This document shows, one piece after another, positions 45,476 through 58,444 of a stretch of DNA of 64,000 nucleotides. The stretch's first letter is position 1; every line of letters starts with the position of its first letter. The notes beneath the pieces are model-generated. The model was not told the DNA's origin and ran no database searches. It saw only the letters and a program-made list of their open reading frames with translations. Both the position numbers and the translations under genes were made by a program. The stretch is from Hirundichthys speculiger (taxonomy: Eukaryota > Chordata > Actinopteri > Beloniformes > Exocoetidae): contig JAGFBZ010002395.1 of assembly GCA_018398805.1 (NCBI GenBank), positions 1,426,001 through 1,490,000 of the forward strand. Direction: 5' to 3'.

Positions 45476-48400
45476 ACTATTTAATCCTACCCCACTTCTC
45501 CAATGTACCCTTCAAATTTATCCGGTATTTTGAGGCCTAATACTAAGTTGTAATTGTCTACTATCCAGCTAGACATTGACATCTAACTACAATCATACAT
45601 ATTGATACTGATACACACACATGTACATGATACATCAATTGTACATGATACAGTATAGAATGAAACTATCAATTAAATCCTGGTACATGATCCGTGCTGC
45701 CTCTTTAAAGAGCAGTCAGCCGAGAATAAGTGTGTGAATCTGAATTGCTGAAGGTACCTGTGTCTCCTCAGTGTGGTGCATTATGAGTAGATTTGCATCC
45801 TTAAAAACGTCTTTACCTCGCATCTTGGTGTTATATCTTATCTACAGTGCTGCCAATAATGGGGCATTGCTGAGGGTGTAGTTTTAGGTTAAGGTCAGGG
45901 TGATTTCCTCTGGGTTTTGAGGAGTGGAGATTTGAGGTACAGTTCTTTTGCCTACCTCAAACTTTATGTGGTCAAGAACCCCTGCAGTTTCAGCGTTCAG
46001 GGGAAAATGGCTCAGTGCTGAGAACAGCGAAATATGCCGGCTCCCACTTGCCCTCTTTTGGTTCAAAAGGAACGGCAGGGCAGTGCTAATTAGCCCAGCT
46101 CGTGTTACGGAATCGAACATAAATGCTGTTCCCTTCAGTGCCTCCCCCACCCCCCCACTGTCATTGTACGCCTAACTAGCAGCATCTCCCACAGTCACCC
46201 ATGCTGCATAACTCTACATATTTTATGTAATGTTAGACATGCTCTTCTGTTTGGGTCCCAATAAAGAAAGTCATTTGGATAAGAGTATTATTTTTCCTTA
46301 AATTATAGTGTTAGGGAAAATATTAATATGGTGTTATAATAATCTTAATAATCACTTAAGGGTTCAAGTGATTATTATGGTGTTATAATCTTAATAGTCA
46401 AGTGATTCAAAACCCTTCATTGTGATCCATGATCTCCAACTTACTGTCTGACCCCTTGCATTGCAGTGGAAGTAAATTTCATCAAAACATCAACACAGTC
46501 CTCTTAGAGATAAAGTCACAGAGACATGGAGAAAATAAAGAATTAATTTTCCACAGCAACACCCTTTCCTTCCTCTTGTGTTGAGCAGTACAGTAATTTT
46601 ATCCTACATGAATTCCTGTGTCGTTTACTTCCACTGTCAAGCTTAAGGGTATTAAGAGGGGTGACAACAAGACTCCCCACCAGCTAATCTTGTCATTTGC
46701 TGTTCAAAATAGAAATGCTGCCGTATAAGTAGGCAATGAATAATGAACATTTTTTTAAATCAAGGACTGATTGTAGAGTGTGGATGCGGTTAATACCTTA
46801 ATATTCAAGTGATCACCTCTCCTTCCCTGCCCTGTGGTTTGCGGACTGGTTCTCTTGTCAAAGTAATCTGAATCTTGGAGTCAGTGTTTCCTGGAATACC
46901 AAGTATTTGGAGCTGTGGCAGGAAGCATTTGAGTGGCAGCACTGGGTATTCTTGAGGCTTGCAGCACATGTCGCAATATAAAGACATCAGCTCTGCACCT
47001 GATTCTTATTACTGCACCTGTAATCATCCAAAGAAATTAAGCTTCACACTCTCAAATCCGTCGCCGCTTCGATTACCAAGGCGTGTGTAAATCTGAGATG
47101 AAGATTTTTTTTTTTTTCAAATAATAGCAGAGGAGACTATGAGGAAATCAAACACACCAGCATGTGCGCGAATGCAAGTCAGATACCATAGACACATCGC
47201 TCCAGGGAAGCTGTGCTCGGCGTCTTGGAGCGCACTTGCCTTCTTCTTTCGCAGTCAAATATCTTTTTGTTAGTGCAGATGCATTCAGGGATGGCAAACA
47301 CATTGAAGACTGAGTCACTTAAACATCCACTTCTCAACACGCTGCTGATTCACTGTATTGATTTCTTCATACTTGTCATTCTTTTACACTGTTTGTTATG
47401 TATGCACACAGGAGAGAGGGCATCGTTTGAGCTCCTCTGCACATACGTCTGTCTCAGAGCTCTCTGGTTTGCAGATTAAAAATGCAGAGGCCATTTAATG
47501 ACACATGAAGTGCAACTTTATCCCATAAGCATGCTCATTAGTTTCAAGGACCATAACTGAGTTTCAAATTTCCATTTACATAATGGCCAAAAATAGCACA
47601 GTAAGTGTTTGTGAATACAAACAAGTATCTATCCCAGAGCAGCAAAACAAGAGAATCTCTTATCTGTGTCGCAAGTGTAAACCCTGGAGCTTATTCATTC
47701 AAAAGAAAAGGTGCATTATAGTTTGAAGTGACTTGCACTGCAGTGCTTGAATGCAAAAAGGCGAGCTCTCCAACAAGGTAACAGCAGAACATTTCTGTAC
47801 TTGCAGCTCTTTCTTACACATTTATCATCACCGCTGCAGAAATCAAAAGGGCATCACAAATACCAGAGCAGGAGAAAGTCTTCTTTCTCGGTCCTGGCAG
47901 AATCTGCCCAAATTAATATCAACAGTGGAAGTTCAAACCCAACACATACACATATACAAAATACTGCTTGGCAGTATTTAATGCACAGATGTTACATAGA
48001 TGATGTATTTCTACATTCAGGAGTGCAGTTTTGGAATACATGTTGTGCTGCATCGATGAATAATATTTTATGCTTTCCTTTAAACTCTGAGATGAAAATT
48101 AATCTTCATTAAAATTGGATACAATCTGCCAGGCAGACAAGGCTGTTTATTCACAGCACCACTCCCTGCTTAGAAAAACATGCAGGTACAAATCTAGTGT
48201 TCTCCTCCTGCATCTTTCATCATAAATGTGAACATCTGGATATCCTTCTTCAGGTTTCTACCCTCTGCTGTGCACTGCAAGTGGTTCATGATGTAACGCT
48301 GCCAGTATCAGTGTCCATCTGTGCACTGGTCTGTACCAGTCCGTGACAGAGTCCCACTCCCTTTCATATCATTAAGAAGTACAGCGTATGGGAGTAGGCC

Positions 48401-49026
48401 TCGTGGCATTGGCAGACAAATAGCTGGTTATGAGCCACAGCTCCTCCATTGTCTACCATGCTGCAAAAAGAGTGGGAGCCCCCCCAAAGAGGCCTGGCAG
48501 AGTCTTTGCTTCCATCCACATGCATGCCTTGCTATAGAGCCCAGCTCGCACCACTTGAGATTATACTCACGTCCAAGCTGTTACTGTAATTTGCATTGGC
48601 TCATAGGCAGAGGAGAGTGAGGAGGAGGTGGAGCTGCACATGAGGCAAGGATGTTATAAGTGGTCCTGGCATCACAACAAGCTTGCTTGGGTGTAGTATT
48701 ATGGACAAGTGGCAAAGACAGATCTGTAATAAAGTGCAATAATGGGACTGAGCAGGTTGCCCTGCTGTCCAAGATTATGTTCTGTGCTAGTGCTTGAAGT
48801 AAATTACAGAAATGTAGCTGGAAACCGTGTCAGTCACTTTCAGTATCGGTGTTGGAGGCTTTATCGCTGTTTATTCTTCTCCCCAGCCTCTAGCAGCATA
48901 CTAAGACTATCAGCCACAATACTGATGCAAATAAAATACCTGTGAGCCTGACTACACACCTCTGTAATGTATTTTACTAATTGGCAAGTAATTTCCCTGT
49001 TATTCATTCAAAGGAAGGATCACATA
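45476..49026. other. Intron-like DNA without recognised genes
   Basis: No recognised repeat family. A local duplication near 46330-46430 repeats ATGGTGTTATAAT and (T)CAAGTGATT words. T run at 47107-47118. The frames at 45884-46175, 47213-47479, 47747-48112 and 48321-48620 carry no recognised motif. Confidence 0.5.
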
Positions 49027-49135
49027 GTGGGAGAAAATCCACGCAAACAAAAAGCTGAGCTAAATCTACACAAAAACACCAGGGCAGAGGATCAAACCTA
49101 AAGATAAGGACACCCAGGCTGCTGTACTGACCTCA
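49027..49135 (-). mobile_element. Highly degenerate SINE fragment
   Basis: GTGGGAGAAAATCCACGCAA, then CTACACAAAAACACCAGGGC and GATCAAACCTAAAG line up with the middle and head of the SINE at 4438-4795 (GTGGGAGGAA, AAACCCACG, CTCCACACAGAAA, TTTGAACC) in the same orientation. It is much decayed. Confidence 0.45.
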
Positions 49136-51569
49136 GCTTCAGATCATACTTCAAACCTGGGAAGTGATCAGAAAATATCCTTTCAAGAATTCATTGAAAT
49201 CTAAAGCAGCAGCTTTGTTTACACATTTTTCTGAACTGAGGTGGCTTTAAAAGGCAGCAGCATCCATTTGGGAGGATAACTGTTTGTGTTAAAAACCTTC
49301 TGTTGTACGATTTAAAATTAAAGTCGCCTTTCCCTCCCAAAAGGGAACCAAACCATGAAAACACTTTCAGATAAATCCCACTGAATGTTTTCTAATGTCC
49401 TCATTTTTCAGGCTTATTTTGTTTCTAACTTGATATCTTTTGGACTGCAATTTGGTTCATCGGCTAATATATCAAATTTACTAATTAACGAGAAGCAGAA
49501 AATAAAGAGCAATAGCTGATAAAGCCACCTCCATCAAATAGGTTGTGAACTAATTATTTATGGTACAGCCACCACCACAGTGACTGTTAATGGAACTTCT
49601 GTGGCTGGTGGCAAAGTCACTTTACGTGCGCTATTTAAAGCATTTTCATCCTGAACAGTGATAATTTTCATCAATAATTGTTTTGTTATGTTAGAGTTAT
49701 TTCAATTAAATGAAGCTTGTTTCAGCAGGTAATGGTATTGTTTCAGAGGCTTTTTTTCAGAAACCTATGGGTGACATCACAATGTATTTTTATGTTATGA
49801 AATTTAATTCAAAGCAAAAAGGTCAGTACTGAAGATGTATCATGCCAATCTATGAATTAGGAGTTGGTAAAAATTAGTAAAGAAAGCAGCAATACATGAA
49901 TGTTAATGAGTGAGAGCACACTAGGGAGGGTAGACAAAGACTTTCAAACAACTAAAAGTACAACTACATCCTCATGGAGGAGTTAGTCCATCACTCATGT
50001 CATTTCTGGGCATAATCATTTTTTAACCTCCTTTTCAAATCTGTTATGCAAAAGAAAATAGGGAGTATTGTTATTGGAATTGTTTCTTAGAGAAAATGCA
50101 CTGTAGCCCAGATTTATTAAGCCAGGCAAAGTAATGTGTGGTCAGAACCTATAAATAATGCCAACTGGAGTGTCTCGTTCTGCTGATGTGCTGAAACCGC
50201 ACTGATCTATGAAAATAGGTGCAACCCTCTCATTTCAGTCACACACAGTGAACTCTGAGCTGATCAATTTCCAGGCCTGTAGGGAAAAGCTCAGTAAAAA
50301 ATCGACATCTTATTGTTGCCTTGGGACCACATACTGGGTTAATCCAGCTCTGCATTTTGAGGATTACATTTAAGAAATGCTGGAGAAAAGCACCAGTATG
50401 CAGCCACTTCTTCATGCTGCAACCACTGCCAAGCAGAAGCACAAGATCAGGATGGCAGAAATATTCGAGTCTACAGATAGAAGTATGCAAATGCAAACGG
50501 GGTAATCAGACTTGAACAAAAGCAGATGGTACGCAGAACTCTTTTTTTTTTCGTTTTTTAGTGGAATGCTCAAGACATATAAAGTGACTGATACACAGTC
50601 ACTGGTCAGCAATGAAGTCTAGAAAGAGTTCATTTTAATTCATTTTCTTCATAAAAAGCCACCAGTAGAGAAAAACCCACACATGATGTGAATTTGCTGG
50701 CCTACTTCCATTCTGTATGCACTGGCATCGCAATGTGCTTTATTTGACACTAAAACAGGATTAGCAAGGCCTTCAATGTATGTTTGACAGACATTCTGTC
50801 TAAACCTGCTTTGCACTGGCTTTTTTTATGTAGTGTGTCAAATTGAAGCTGTACCGTCCATTATTTGCACACACTAGCTCTAAGGTTGTAACACACACTC
50901 ATAAGTATTACAGCCTTGAGTGATTTTGGGACGCTGTCTTCTATATCAATTAGAGCTTTATGAATTTTCCATCATTGCACCCAGTTATTACAAAAGATTT
51001 ATTCATGTGGATCCTGTTGGTAATAAATCTCAATTGTTTTAGTTAAATAAAAGATACTGTAGTCAGAAAGGAGAAGACACATGTTGGACATTTACATATT
51101 ATTTGGCTTACAAAATGATGAATATGGTCATTTAATCATGAGGGCCTAGTTGAGAAGAAAACTGAGCTCCCTTGAGCTAAAGGCTGATTTTAGGACACGA
51201 ATAAGCTCTGAGTTACATGGTATGAAGGTTTGCAGGTTCACCGACTTTTTAAAAAAGTGTTCACGTGCTAATTTGTGAATAAGCAGTAACCGTCGGAAGA
51301 GTGGACACTAAGAGAAAGGCCATGTAGGACCAAAGGAAAACGTAAGAGAGGTGAATGTTCATGCATGTGCCAAAGTTCATGTCTGATAGTCCTCGTGATA
51401 GTTTTCAAATTACTTTATATGAAGCTACAAAGGTCAACCCCATGGTAGAGTAAGAGGAAATGCCAGGAAATCACCAATATCATTTAAAAAATACATATGT
51501 CTAAAACTGAATGGTGATTAACTCTGTAAACATTGGCATATTTTAATCTTTCAACTTCTGACTGCCTTA
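49136..51569. other. Intron-like DNA without recognised features
   Basis: Ordinary AT-rich sequence; no repeat family or supported frame. Confidence 0.5.
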
Positions 51570-51574
51570 AATAA

Positions 51575-51745
51575 AAAGAAAAAAAAAAGATTTCATGGCC
51601 TTTATTCACAGTCAGAGAGACAGGAAACCAGGACAGAGAGAATGGGGAAGACACTCATCAAAGTGTCACAGGCTGGGAGTTGAACCCGCAGCTGCACATG
51701 GACCGCCTGCTTAATCCACCGAACCACGCAGCTGCCCTCCTGCCG
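51575..51745 (-). mobile_element. tRNA-derived SINE (second family)
   Basis: Read on the minus strand: a tRNA-like head GGCAGCTGCGTGGTTCGGTG, then GATTAAGCAGG, with a perfect RNA polymerase III B box GGTTCAACTCC (complement of 51676-51686). The body contains GACACTTTGATGAGTGTCTT and CTGGTTTCCTGTCTCTCTGA, and the 3' end GTGAATAAAGGCCATGAAA includes AATAAA. Structure and B box support a tRNA-derived SINE distinct from the one at 4438-4795. Confidence 0.78.
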
Positions 51746-52424
51746 GCCTTTTAATGATTCGGTGCTGCTCTTAATCATTCACTGGCTCTCCCTCCAGTAT
51801 TCTAACAAGTACTTCGGTTTTGGTTTGATGATTGTGAAAATGGTCATTTTTAATAGAATATAAATCAGCTTCTCCAACTTGTTATAAAAGTTATTGAATG
51901 AAATAGAGTAGGTATCTCAGATACCTACTCCAGGTTCCTTAGCATATGGAAATCTTTCACCAATCACATTTAGAGTGAACGTGCACAATAATACGGAAAC
52001 AACTTTATTGATTTATTTTTTTATAAAAATGTTTTAATGTATTTATATTATTTAAGATTCTGTTTGCTCCAGTGGTCATTATTGATAGTAGCCCCAAGGA
52101 ACCTCAATGATGCTGGAAGGAACTTTTTCAGTTTATGTATTTAATGATTCATTCATGTATTTATTTGTTCTGTTTTTTTTATGTTTTTATTGCTTTTGTT
52201 TGGTAAAATTAACCCCAGCTGGCCACCAACTGGGGTTAATTCTGAGACATAAATTGATAAACTCCATTCTCTAAAACTGTAGGACAAGTATTCCTAGTAA
52301 TGGATGGTCTACATTATTTATTTCATGAATGGCTCATCTAATGTTGAACAAGCTAATCTATAAACAAGCTTTAGTACATACATTAGTATATTCACCTGCG
52401 CTTGGTTAATGTTGTTTCATTCGA
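51746..52424. other. Non-coding DNA, nothing recognised
   Basis: AT-rich. Contains a short inverted repeat, TTAACCCCAGCTGG / CCAACTGGGGTTAA, at 52209-52241. Confidence 0.5.
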
Positions 52425-52782
52425 TTAAAGGTAGGGTAAGCAATTTCTGAATGGGATCATGTCTGTTATTGTTTGAACAAAACATCAGCTGAACATTCCG
52501 CATGCCCTCCAAGAAAACATGCCCCATCACAAGCATGAACCCACCCCCTGACAGTGATTGACTGAGAAAATGTTTTGTAATGGTTTGGGGGCAGAGATCC
52601 CCCTACTCTGTTTTCAGTTTATGGATCTTGGTCTGTGTATGAAGGCCATTTTTGTTTTCGTTTTTCTTTTTTTTTTGTGTACTTATGATATGGGGCATCT
52701 GGAAGGAGAGATATTTACTGCAGGTGACAACAAAAACTAGTCTGGTTGAGAAATTGTGTAGAATCACTTACCCTATCTTTAA
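52425..52782. mobile_element. Miniature inverted-repeat element with TTAA ends
   Basis: Left end TTAAAGGTAGGGTAAGCAAT; the complement of the right end is TTAAAGATAGGGTAAGTGAT, matching at 17 of 20 positions. TTAA at both boundaries suggests a TTAA-targeting superfamily (piggyBac or Kolobok type). 358 bp, non-coding. Confidence 0.78.
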
Positions 52783-53102
52783 CACATAACTTTTTTTTTT
52801 TTTTAACAAGAAAAGCGCTTCGTTTTCCAGCTTGTATAAACAGTGTGAGTTTTCTGCAAACGGACAAAAACATGAGGCAGAATGTTGGTGGATGAAATAT
52901 GTGCCAAAAACAAGCAAATGTGCATGAGGAAACAACGAAACTGTCACAACATTCAGAAATTACATAGAGAAGAAACGGTCATGCCGTCTTATTGGTAAAT
53001 CACCAATTCTTGTCACTGACACTGGAGTTTAAAATAACCGAAACTAGAAATAGAAATCCCAGAAGATGGATGTCATTCAGCAAGCTCCAGCTTTTATCAT
53101 GG

Positions 53103-53104
<2 letters not shown>
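52783..53104. other. Non-coding DNA, nothing recognised
   Basis: Begins with a T run (52791-52804). No feature recognised. Confidence 0.5.
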
Positions 53105-53154
<50 letters not shown>

Positions 53155-53185
53155 GGGAGTGTGTGTGTGTGTGTGTGTGTGTGTG
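53105..53185. repeat. Compound (TC)n-(GT)n microsatellite
   Basis: TC repeats at 53105-53154 with one CC interruption, then GGGA, then GT repeats at 53159-53185. Confidence 0.97.
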
Positions 53186-53880
53186 CACATAACAGATATA
53201 GCATATACTTTGGAGAAGTTACACTAAGCATTGTTGTGATGTTTGTTGATATCCAAAAAAAAAAAAATTGCTGGCTTCCTAATAATCAAACATGGACTGT
53301 TCTTAATTTTAATGGTATGGATTCTTCTTTTAATGTAAGTGAAGAAAAAATTAAATGAGCAGGCTGCTTATATAATTGAGTGGTAGAAAATGGCCCATAG
53401 TCTGCTTTGGAAAAAGATAAAATTGAATTGCTAAATATTTTGAGTCTTTTTTGTCTGTAGTTTTGGACTGTTCCTTCCCCATATCTATTACGTGTCAGAA
53501 AGAAAATGAAACTTTTTATGCTTTATTTATCTTTCAGCTTCAGTCACTTTGATTGTTACTGGGGTTTCTGTACCATTTACATATCATTTTTTATTATATA
53601 ATTAACATTTGCTTAAATGCTGTAGAAGATTTGAAAAACTTGATTAAATTAACTGAATGGAGAATTGTATTGAATGTCTTAACTAAATGCTAGACTTTTA
53701 ATTTGAGCCACATTCAATTCTATGAAAAAAGAAAAAAAAGGTTTCAATGTTTAATTAATAATGAAGCATTTTTTTAACCAAAAAAATGTTTGATTACTTT
53801 AGAAGTAATTGTTCATAATAAAAGACAAAGTGAGGTGAAAATCAAGTGTACCTATGGCCATTATGCCAAAGTTTTGTTAA
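53186..53880. other. Non-coding DNA, nothing recognised
   Basis: AT-rich sequence without recognised features. Confidence 0.5.
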
Positions 53881-53882
53881 TA

Positions 53883-54429
53883 CAGTGATCCCTTATTTTT
53901 CACGGTCAATGGGGACCTGCAAACGGGAGCCAGAGCCCCCCCGCCCAGGCCTAAATAATGTATTTTAAAATATGTTTAAAAGCCACAAAAAATAGCCTCT
54001 GGTCTCTGAACTGTAGTAAAGAAACCGCTGGTATTGTGCTATTTTTGGCTCATAATTAGTGGGTAACACGCTAATGACAACAAAAGAAAAAGTCTGGTTT
54101 TCTCTGCATGGAACGGCACTTTATTCTGGAACTGCATGAACTTGTAATATGACACAGGTTGTATTGTTCGGCTCCTGTCGGTTAACAGAGAATCTAAATC
54201 TATACACGCTGGGCTGCTGTTTATGCTCACTCCACCATTACCCATAAGGCCACCTTCCTAAAGGGGCCAGGCTGGCTCACAACATTTCTTTGCTGTGAGA
54301 GAACACGCACAACATCCTGTGATGTTTCCACGATTTTTTCTTGATTTTTTATTAAATAATATATTTCTAAAAAATCTGCGAATAACTAAACCCGGAAAAC
54401 TTAAAGCACAAATTGGCAAGGGTTCACTG
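53883..54429. mobile_element. pogo/Tigger-like miniature element, second copy
   Basis: Left end CAGTGATCCCTTATTTTTCA preceded by TA (53881-53882); the complement of the right end is CAGTGAACCCTTGCCAATTT. Internal words (GGGGACCTGCAAACGGGAGC, CTCTGGTCTCTGAACTGTAG, TTTAAAATATGTTTAAAA) match the complement of the 9338-9820 element, so the copy lies in the opposite orientation. The right TA is degraded to AA. Non-coding. Confidence 0.75.
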
Positions 54430-54700
54430 AATATTAAAGAGAAAATTGTCTGTCCTGTGAAGTCCTAAAAAAAATTGTTTTGAAAACACAATTTATACTC
54501 ACATAAAAACATGATATAGAGCAGTATGAATAATGAAAGTGTCGAGCATTGATGGCTCAATTTCTAACAGATTTTAAGGAAAATAATTGCATAGCTGTCT
54601 GCCACTATTCACTTTTAAATAAGAGATTGATTTCAGGCCTTTATTTAACAAGTAGAATTTGTAGCTTTACTTTGGACAAAGCTTGAACTAAGGGTGGCAA
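54430..54700. other. Non-coding DNA, nothing recognised
   Basis: Short AT-rich spacer. Confidence 0.5.
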
Positions 54701-54702
54701 TG

Positions 54703-54895
54703 CCATCCATCCATTCATCCATCCATCCATTCATCCATCCATCCATCCATTCATCCATCCATCTGTTTTCTATACGCCCTTTATCTTGTTCAGGGTCTCA
54801 GGGTGCTGGAAGCTATCCCAGCTGTCAGTGGGTGAGAAGAAGGGTACACAATAGGGGGCTTGCCAGTCCATCACAGGGCCAAGTGGTAATGCACT
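54703..54895 (-). mobile_element. SINE 3' part with expanded (GGAT)n tail
   Basis: The tail forms a microsatellite of CCATCCATT-type repeats at 54703-54763. It is followed by TTCTATACGCCCTTTATCTT, then GAAGCTATCCCAGCTGTCAG and CTTGCCAGTCCATCACAGGG, the last part of the SINE family at 4438-4795. Truncated at the 5' side. The 163-codon plus frame that starts in this tail is spurious. Confidence 0.75.
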
Positions 54896-57362
54896 ACAGC
54901 AGAGAACATTTCTTTCATATCAGACTGACAAAGACGCCAGGGGAGACGCCTAACCTGGAACTTGCTGATTTCTTTTTTAGCCTTAAATGTGCAAATAGAC
55001 TAATGTTTTTGCCACGTCAGGAGACACACTCCTATGACAAAGACATCACTAAAACCATTGTCATAACTTTTTACCCAGCATTCTGTAGGCCTGAATATGT
55101 CTTAATATTACATGAAATGGATACATGCCCCAGCCATAGTAGACTGTGCTATTTAGCACTAATCACCATTGTGGTGCTCCTGTAACAGCCACCATATTGG
55201 CTTATTTAAAGATTATGCTGCTGTCAGCAGCTTTATTAGTTCTGAACTGCCATGTTGTGTAGTTTTTGAATGCTTTTGTGAACAACATTACCTTCATTTT
55301 CATATAAGTATTAGCTTTCACACTAGCCACTAATAAAGAGTTGAAGAACTGTGTGAGGCTCACGAATTGCACTGTGACCAACGCCTTTACAGGAATGTTC
55401 CCAAATACAAATGAGGAAGAAATTTATCTACAATTTCTGAATCAGAGAGTTTAGTTATTATATTGTGCCATTTACATCCTATCAGCCATATGCAGCCAGC
55501 ATAAAACTACCTATTAAGGCATCTCTACTGCAACTGAATCACAAAATGAAATTAATTTGCAAGAAATTTAGTCAGGCAGTAAATCCAAATTAAAAAGAGA
55601 TTCATAGCCCTAGTTTTCAGGGCTTCTTATCTAAATGTCAATACTAATATGCAAACAGAGGAAGACAGGCTGACCTTTGGCCTCCAAATCACTAAATCCT
55701 CCTTTTTCTGAACGCTCTTGAACTGAGTTTCTGATTAACAGATCAGATGATAGTTTGACTGTTTCAGATGAAATTTATAATCACATTTGTTCTTGTACTT
55801 TAGTTAATCATGCAAACATGAGCTAAAGTAATATTATATATCATCAATATAATATATGTAATATATATATCTTGGTACAAGAGCTATATCCATTATTATA
55901 TCTTGGAAATCTCATATTGTTGCAATCCTAAAAAGGCAGCCCACTTCAGAAATATAATCTATGATAACACTTCATGTCATACACCGCACAGCCTCTTCTA
56001 TTGAAGGCATTGTTTTAAAAACCACTACCTCCACTGAGCTCATTAAACACAAAACAGTTCATCTTTGTCACAGTAACTACTGCAGTCCCTCCAATCAAAG
56101 GGATCAATGTCAGAAAAGTCAACCTCTTCTCCAGTTGTGAAGCCCTGCAAAGCCTCTCACTACAAATGCAGATTTAAAGTCAGAAAGCAGCGACTGTAAA
56201 TCAGAGGGAGGTGCAGCGCCCTTCTGATTCTATCCATCTTCAATGCTAAGACACATCTTATTTTTGTCTTTGTTTTTTCCCCTTTATTTTTGGGTGCAGT
56301 TTGTGCATAAAATGTCTGAAATCCTTATGATGAATCATTGTGATTAGTGCTCCTGTTTTCAGTGAAGGATGCCATGGGTTTACAATAATCAGCATTCACT
56401 GAAGAGATGTTGGAAGTCAGAATGAACAAAAACATCCCTTCACATGATGTGAAAGTAATTATGTGGCATTCATGTAAATCGAGATTATTTGCCCTTTGAT
56501 TGTTTGAGTGGTTTGGCATTTGTTGGCCAAAATTACATAGCATGATTATTTGTGGTGTTTGTAAAGAAACGTTTTAAGAAATGGCGAGAAATCAATAATT
56601 TGAGTCACTTTAAAAAAAAAAAAAAAAAGAAAACTGTCCACTGGTTGCAGCTCTCTGGTATTTGTTGTATTATTTGTTTTTGCGAATGAAATTAAATTAA
56701 TTGCATTGCCTTGTCTGTATGATAATACAGTATAGTAGAATAACTTTAGGCTGCAGAAATCACTTTATATCATTTATGTGCATTGCAGCATTTTGTAGCG
56801 ATGATAATAAATTTGAGGGTGGTATTTAAACCGAAGAAATCAGGTAGCTTTTAGGAGGTAATAATCAATCACGCGAATGTTCAGTCATTAAGTGATGTGC
56901 ACTAGAAAACCCGTGCACTGCTAATGTAATGCTAATGGAGTCCTGCTTATTTAGGGAGCCTCTTACAATCAAAGTTTATGGAGCTGCAGTAGTATTTGCT
57001 TCTCACTTGAAGATTTCAAATTGGATTTCATTGCGAAGACTGTGCTTGCATGTGGAGATAATTATAATATGCAAATACTCCTCCTGTTTGTGACAAAATC
57101 CCCCCGCCCCCAGCCCCACTTTGATGAGATGTGGCCAGAAATCCCCAGAGCTGTGCACCCTCAGTTTAGGCATCCGCTAGAAGAGACAGAGCTGACACTG
57201 ATGAACTCGGCCTGTCAATGATTATGCCTGCTTCCTGACAAGAGCCACACAAGGGCAGCTACCAGTTCACTGTCTGAACTGTCTAATTGGCATTTACGGT
57301 TTCCAGAGTGACAAAGTTGTGTAGAGAGAGTGTCCTTACAAGGAAGTAGCTCTGGGCAGATG
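54896..57362. other. Intron-like DNA without recognised genes
   Basis: AT-rich. A run at 56611-56628; TA-rich stretch at 55836-55872. No supported frame. Confidence 0.5.
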
Positions 57363-57389
57363 TTTTTTTTTTTTTTTTTTTTTTTTTTT
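57363..57389. repeat. 27-bp T homopolymer
   Basis: Uninterrupted T run, the longest homopolymer in the window. No retroposed body is recognisable next to it. Confidence 0.97.
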
Positions 57390-58440
57390 CTGAGGCAAGG
57401 ACAGACTGCAAAACTGCTGCAGTCAAAAATACTTCAACTACACTTTACTGCTACTTTAATCTTAGGCAGCCATTATTTTTTAAAATGTGTGCATTTTCTG
57501 ATATGATTTGTTAATTTAGGTGGAAAAGACTAAAAGAAAAAATTCTGGTTCACTAATATTCTGTCAGTTGACTAGAACCTTCTGGTGTAATGCTATCTCC
57601 TCCTCTATGGCTGGATTGTTTTCAAGGTTTTAAGATTGATGAAAAAGCCTCCAAATACCTTTTTAGCAAAGTAGTCCTGTAAAATGAACCTTGACAAAGT
57701 TAAAAAGGTGTTATAAATGCCAACCATTTACCATTTCACCATTGTTTCCATGGCATTATCTCAAGATTACATCAATTAAGCCTTATTTCATCTTGAGTGG
57801 ATGACCTTGCTGCTAATATCTACATGCCATTGTCAGAGACAATAGTGCTTAAAGATTACCCATTAGATCTTTGTATTTCACTTTTCTAAAACTTTATTTA
57901 TGTAGTCATCATTGACCTACACCATCTGCTTTGCAGCTAAGTGGGTCAAAAAGTCAATTCTTCTTCCTATGAATGTTCAGAGAAACAGATTGACAGCCAC
58001 ATTTATGGACTGCGCAACATTTTTCAAAGTTTAAAAGATGCATCATGATCCCTGCAGCTGCTCGTCTTAACGGCTTAATGCGTAACTCTGGATGTGATGT
58101 GTTTGGAGGGCTGGAGTAGGAAGAAGTTACAAAGTCATAAATAAGACAAGCTGTTTGAGATGGCAACTTTAACTTTTATTTGACTCCTGGTGTGTTCTTT
58201 ATGACATCCTCAGCTCTTAGTTTTTATTCATTTTTAAGAGAAAAGCTAAATACTTGAAGAATATACATGTTTTTTTTTTTTTATTATCTGTTTTGGTTGT
58301 ATGAACTGTTAAGTCTGTAAGCATTAGTTTGAGCTGAAAATGGCATATTCAGTGTAACTTATTCTTCTTTGTTATGTCTTCTTGATAACTCACTTTGTTG
58401 TCATTGCTGTTTTTGAGTATGTTTGCATGTGGATCAACTC
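57390..58440. other. Non-coding DNA, nothing recognised
   Basis: Ordinary AT-rich sequence. Confidence 0.5.
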
Positions 58441-58444
58441 TCAG

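Noticed and set aside
51575..51745. Possible functional tRNA gene because of a perfect B box
   Set aside because: No cloverleaf with a matching acceptor stem; a long SINE body with an AATAAA-containing 3' end follows.
54694..55185. 163-codon plus-strand open frame, the longest in the window
   Set aside because: Its first third is translated CCAT microsatellite and SINE sequence; the rest has no recognisable domain.
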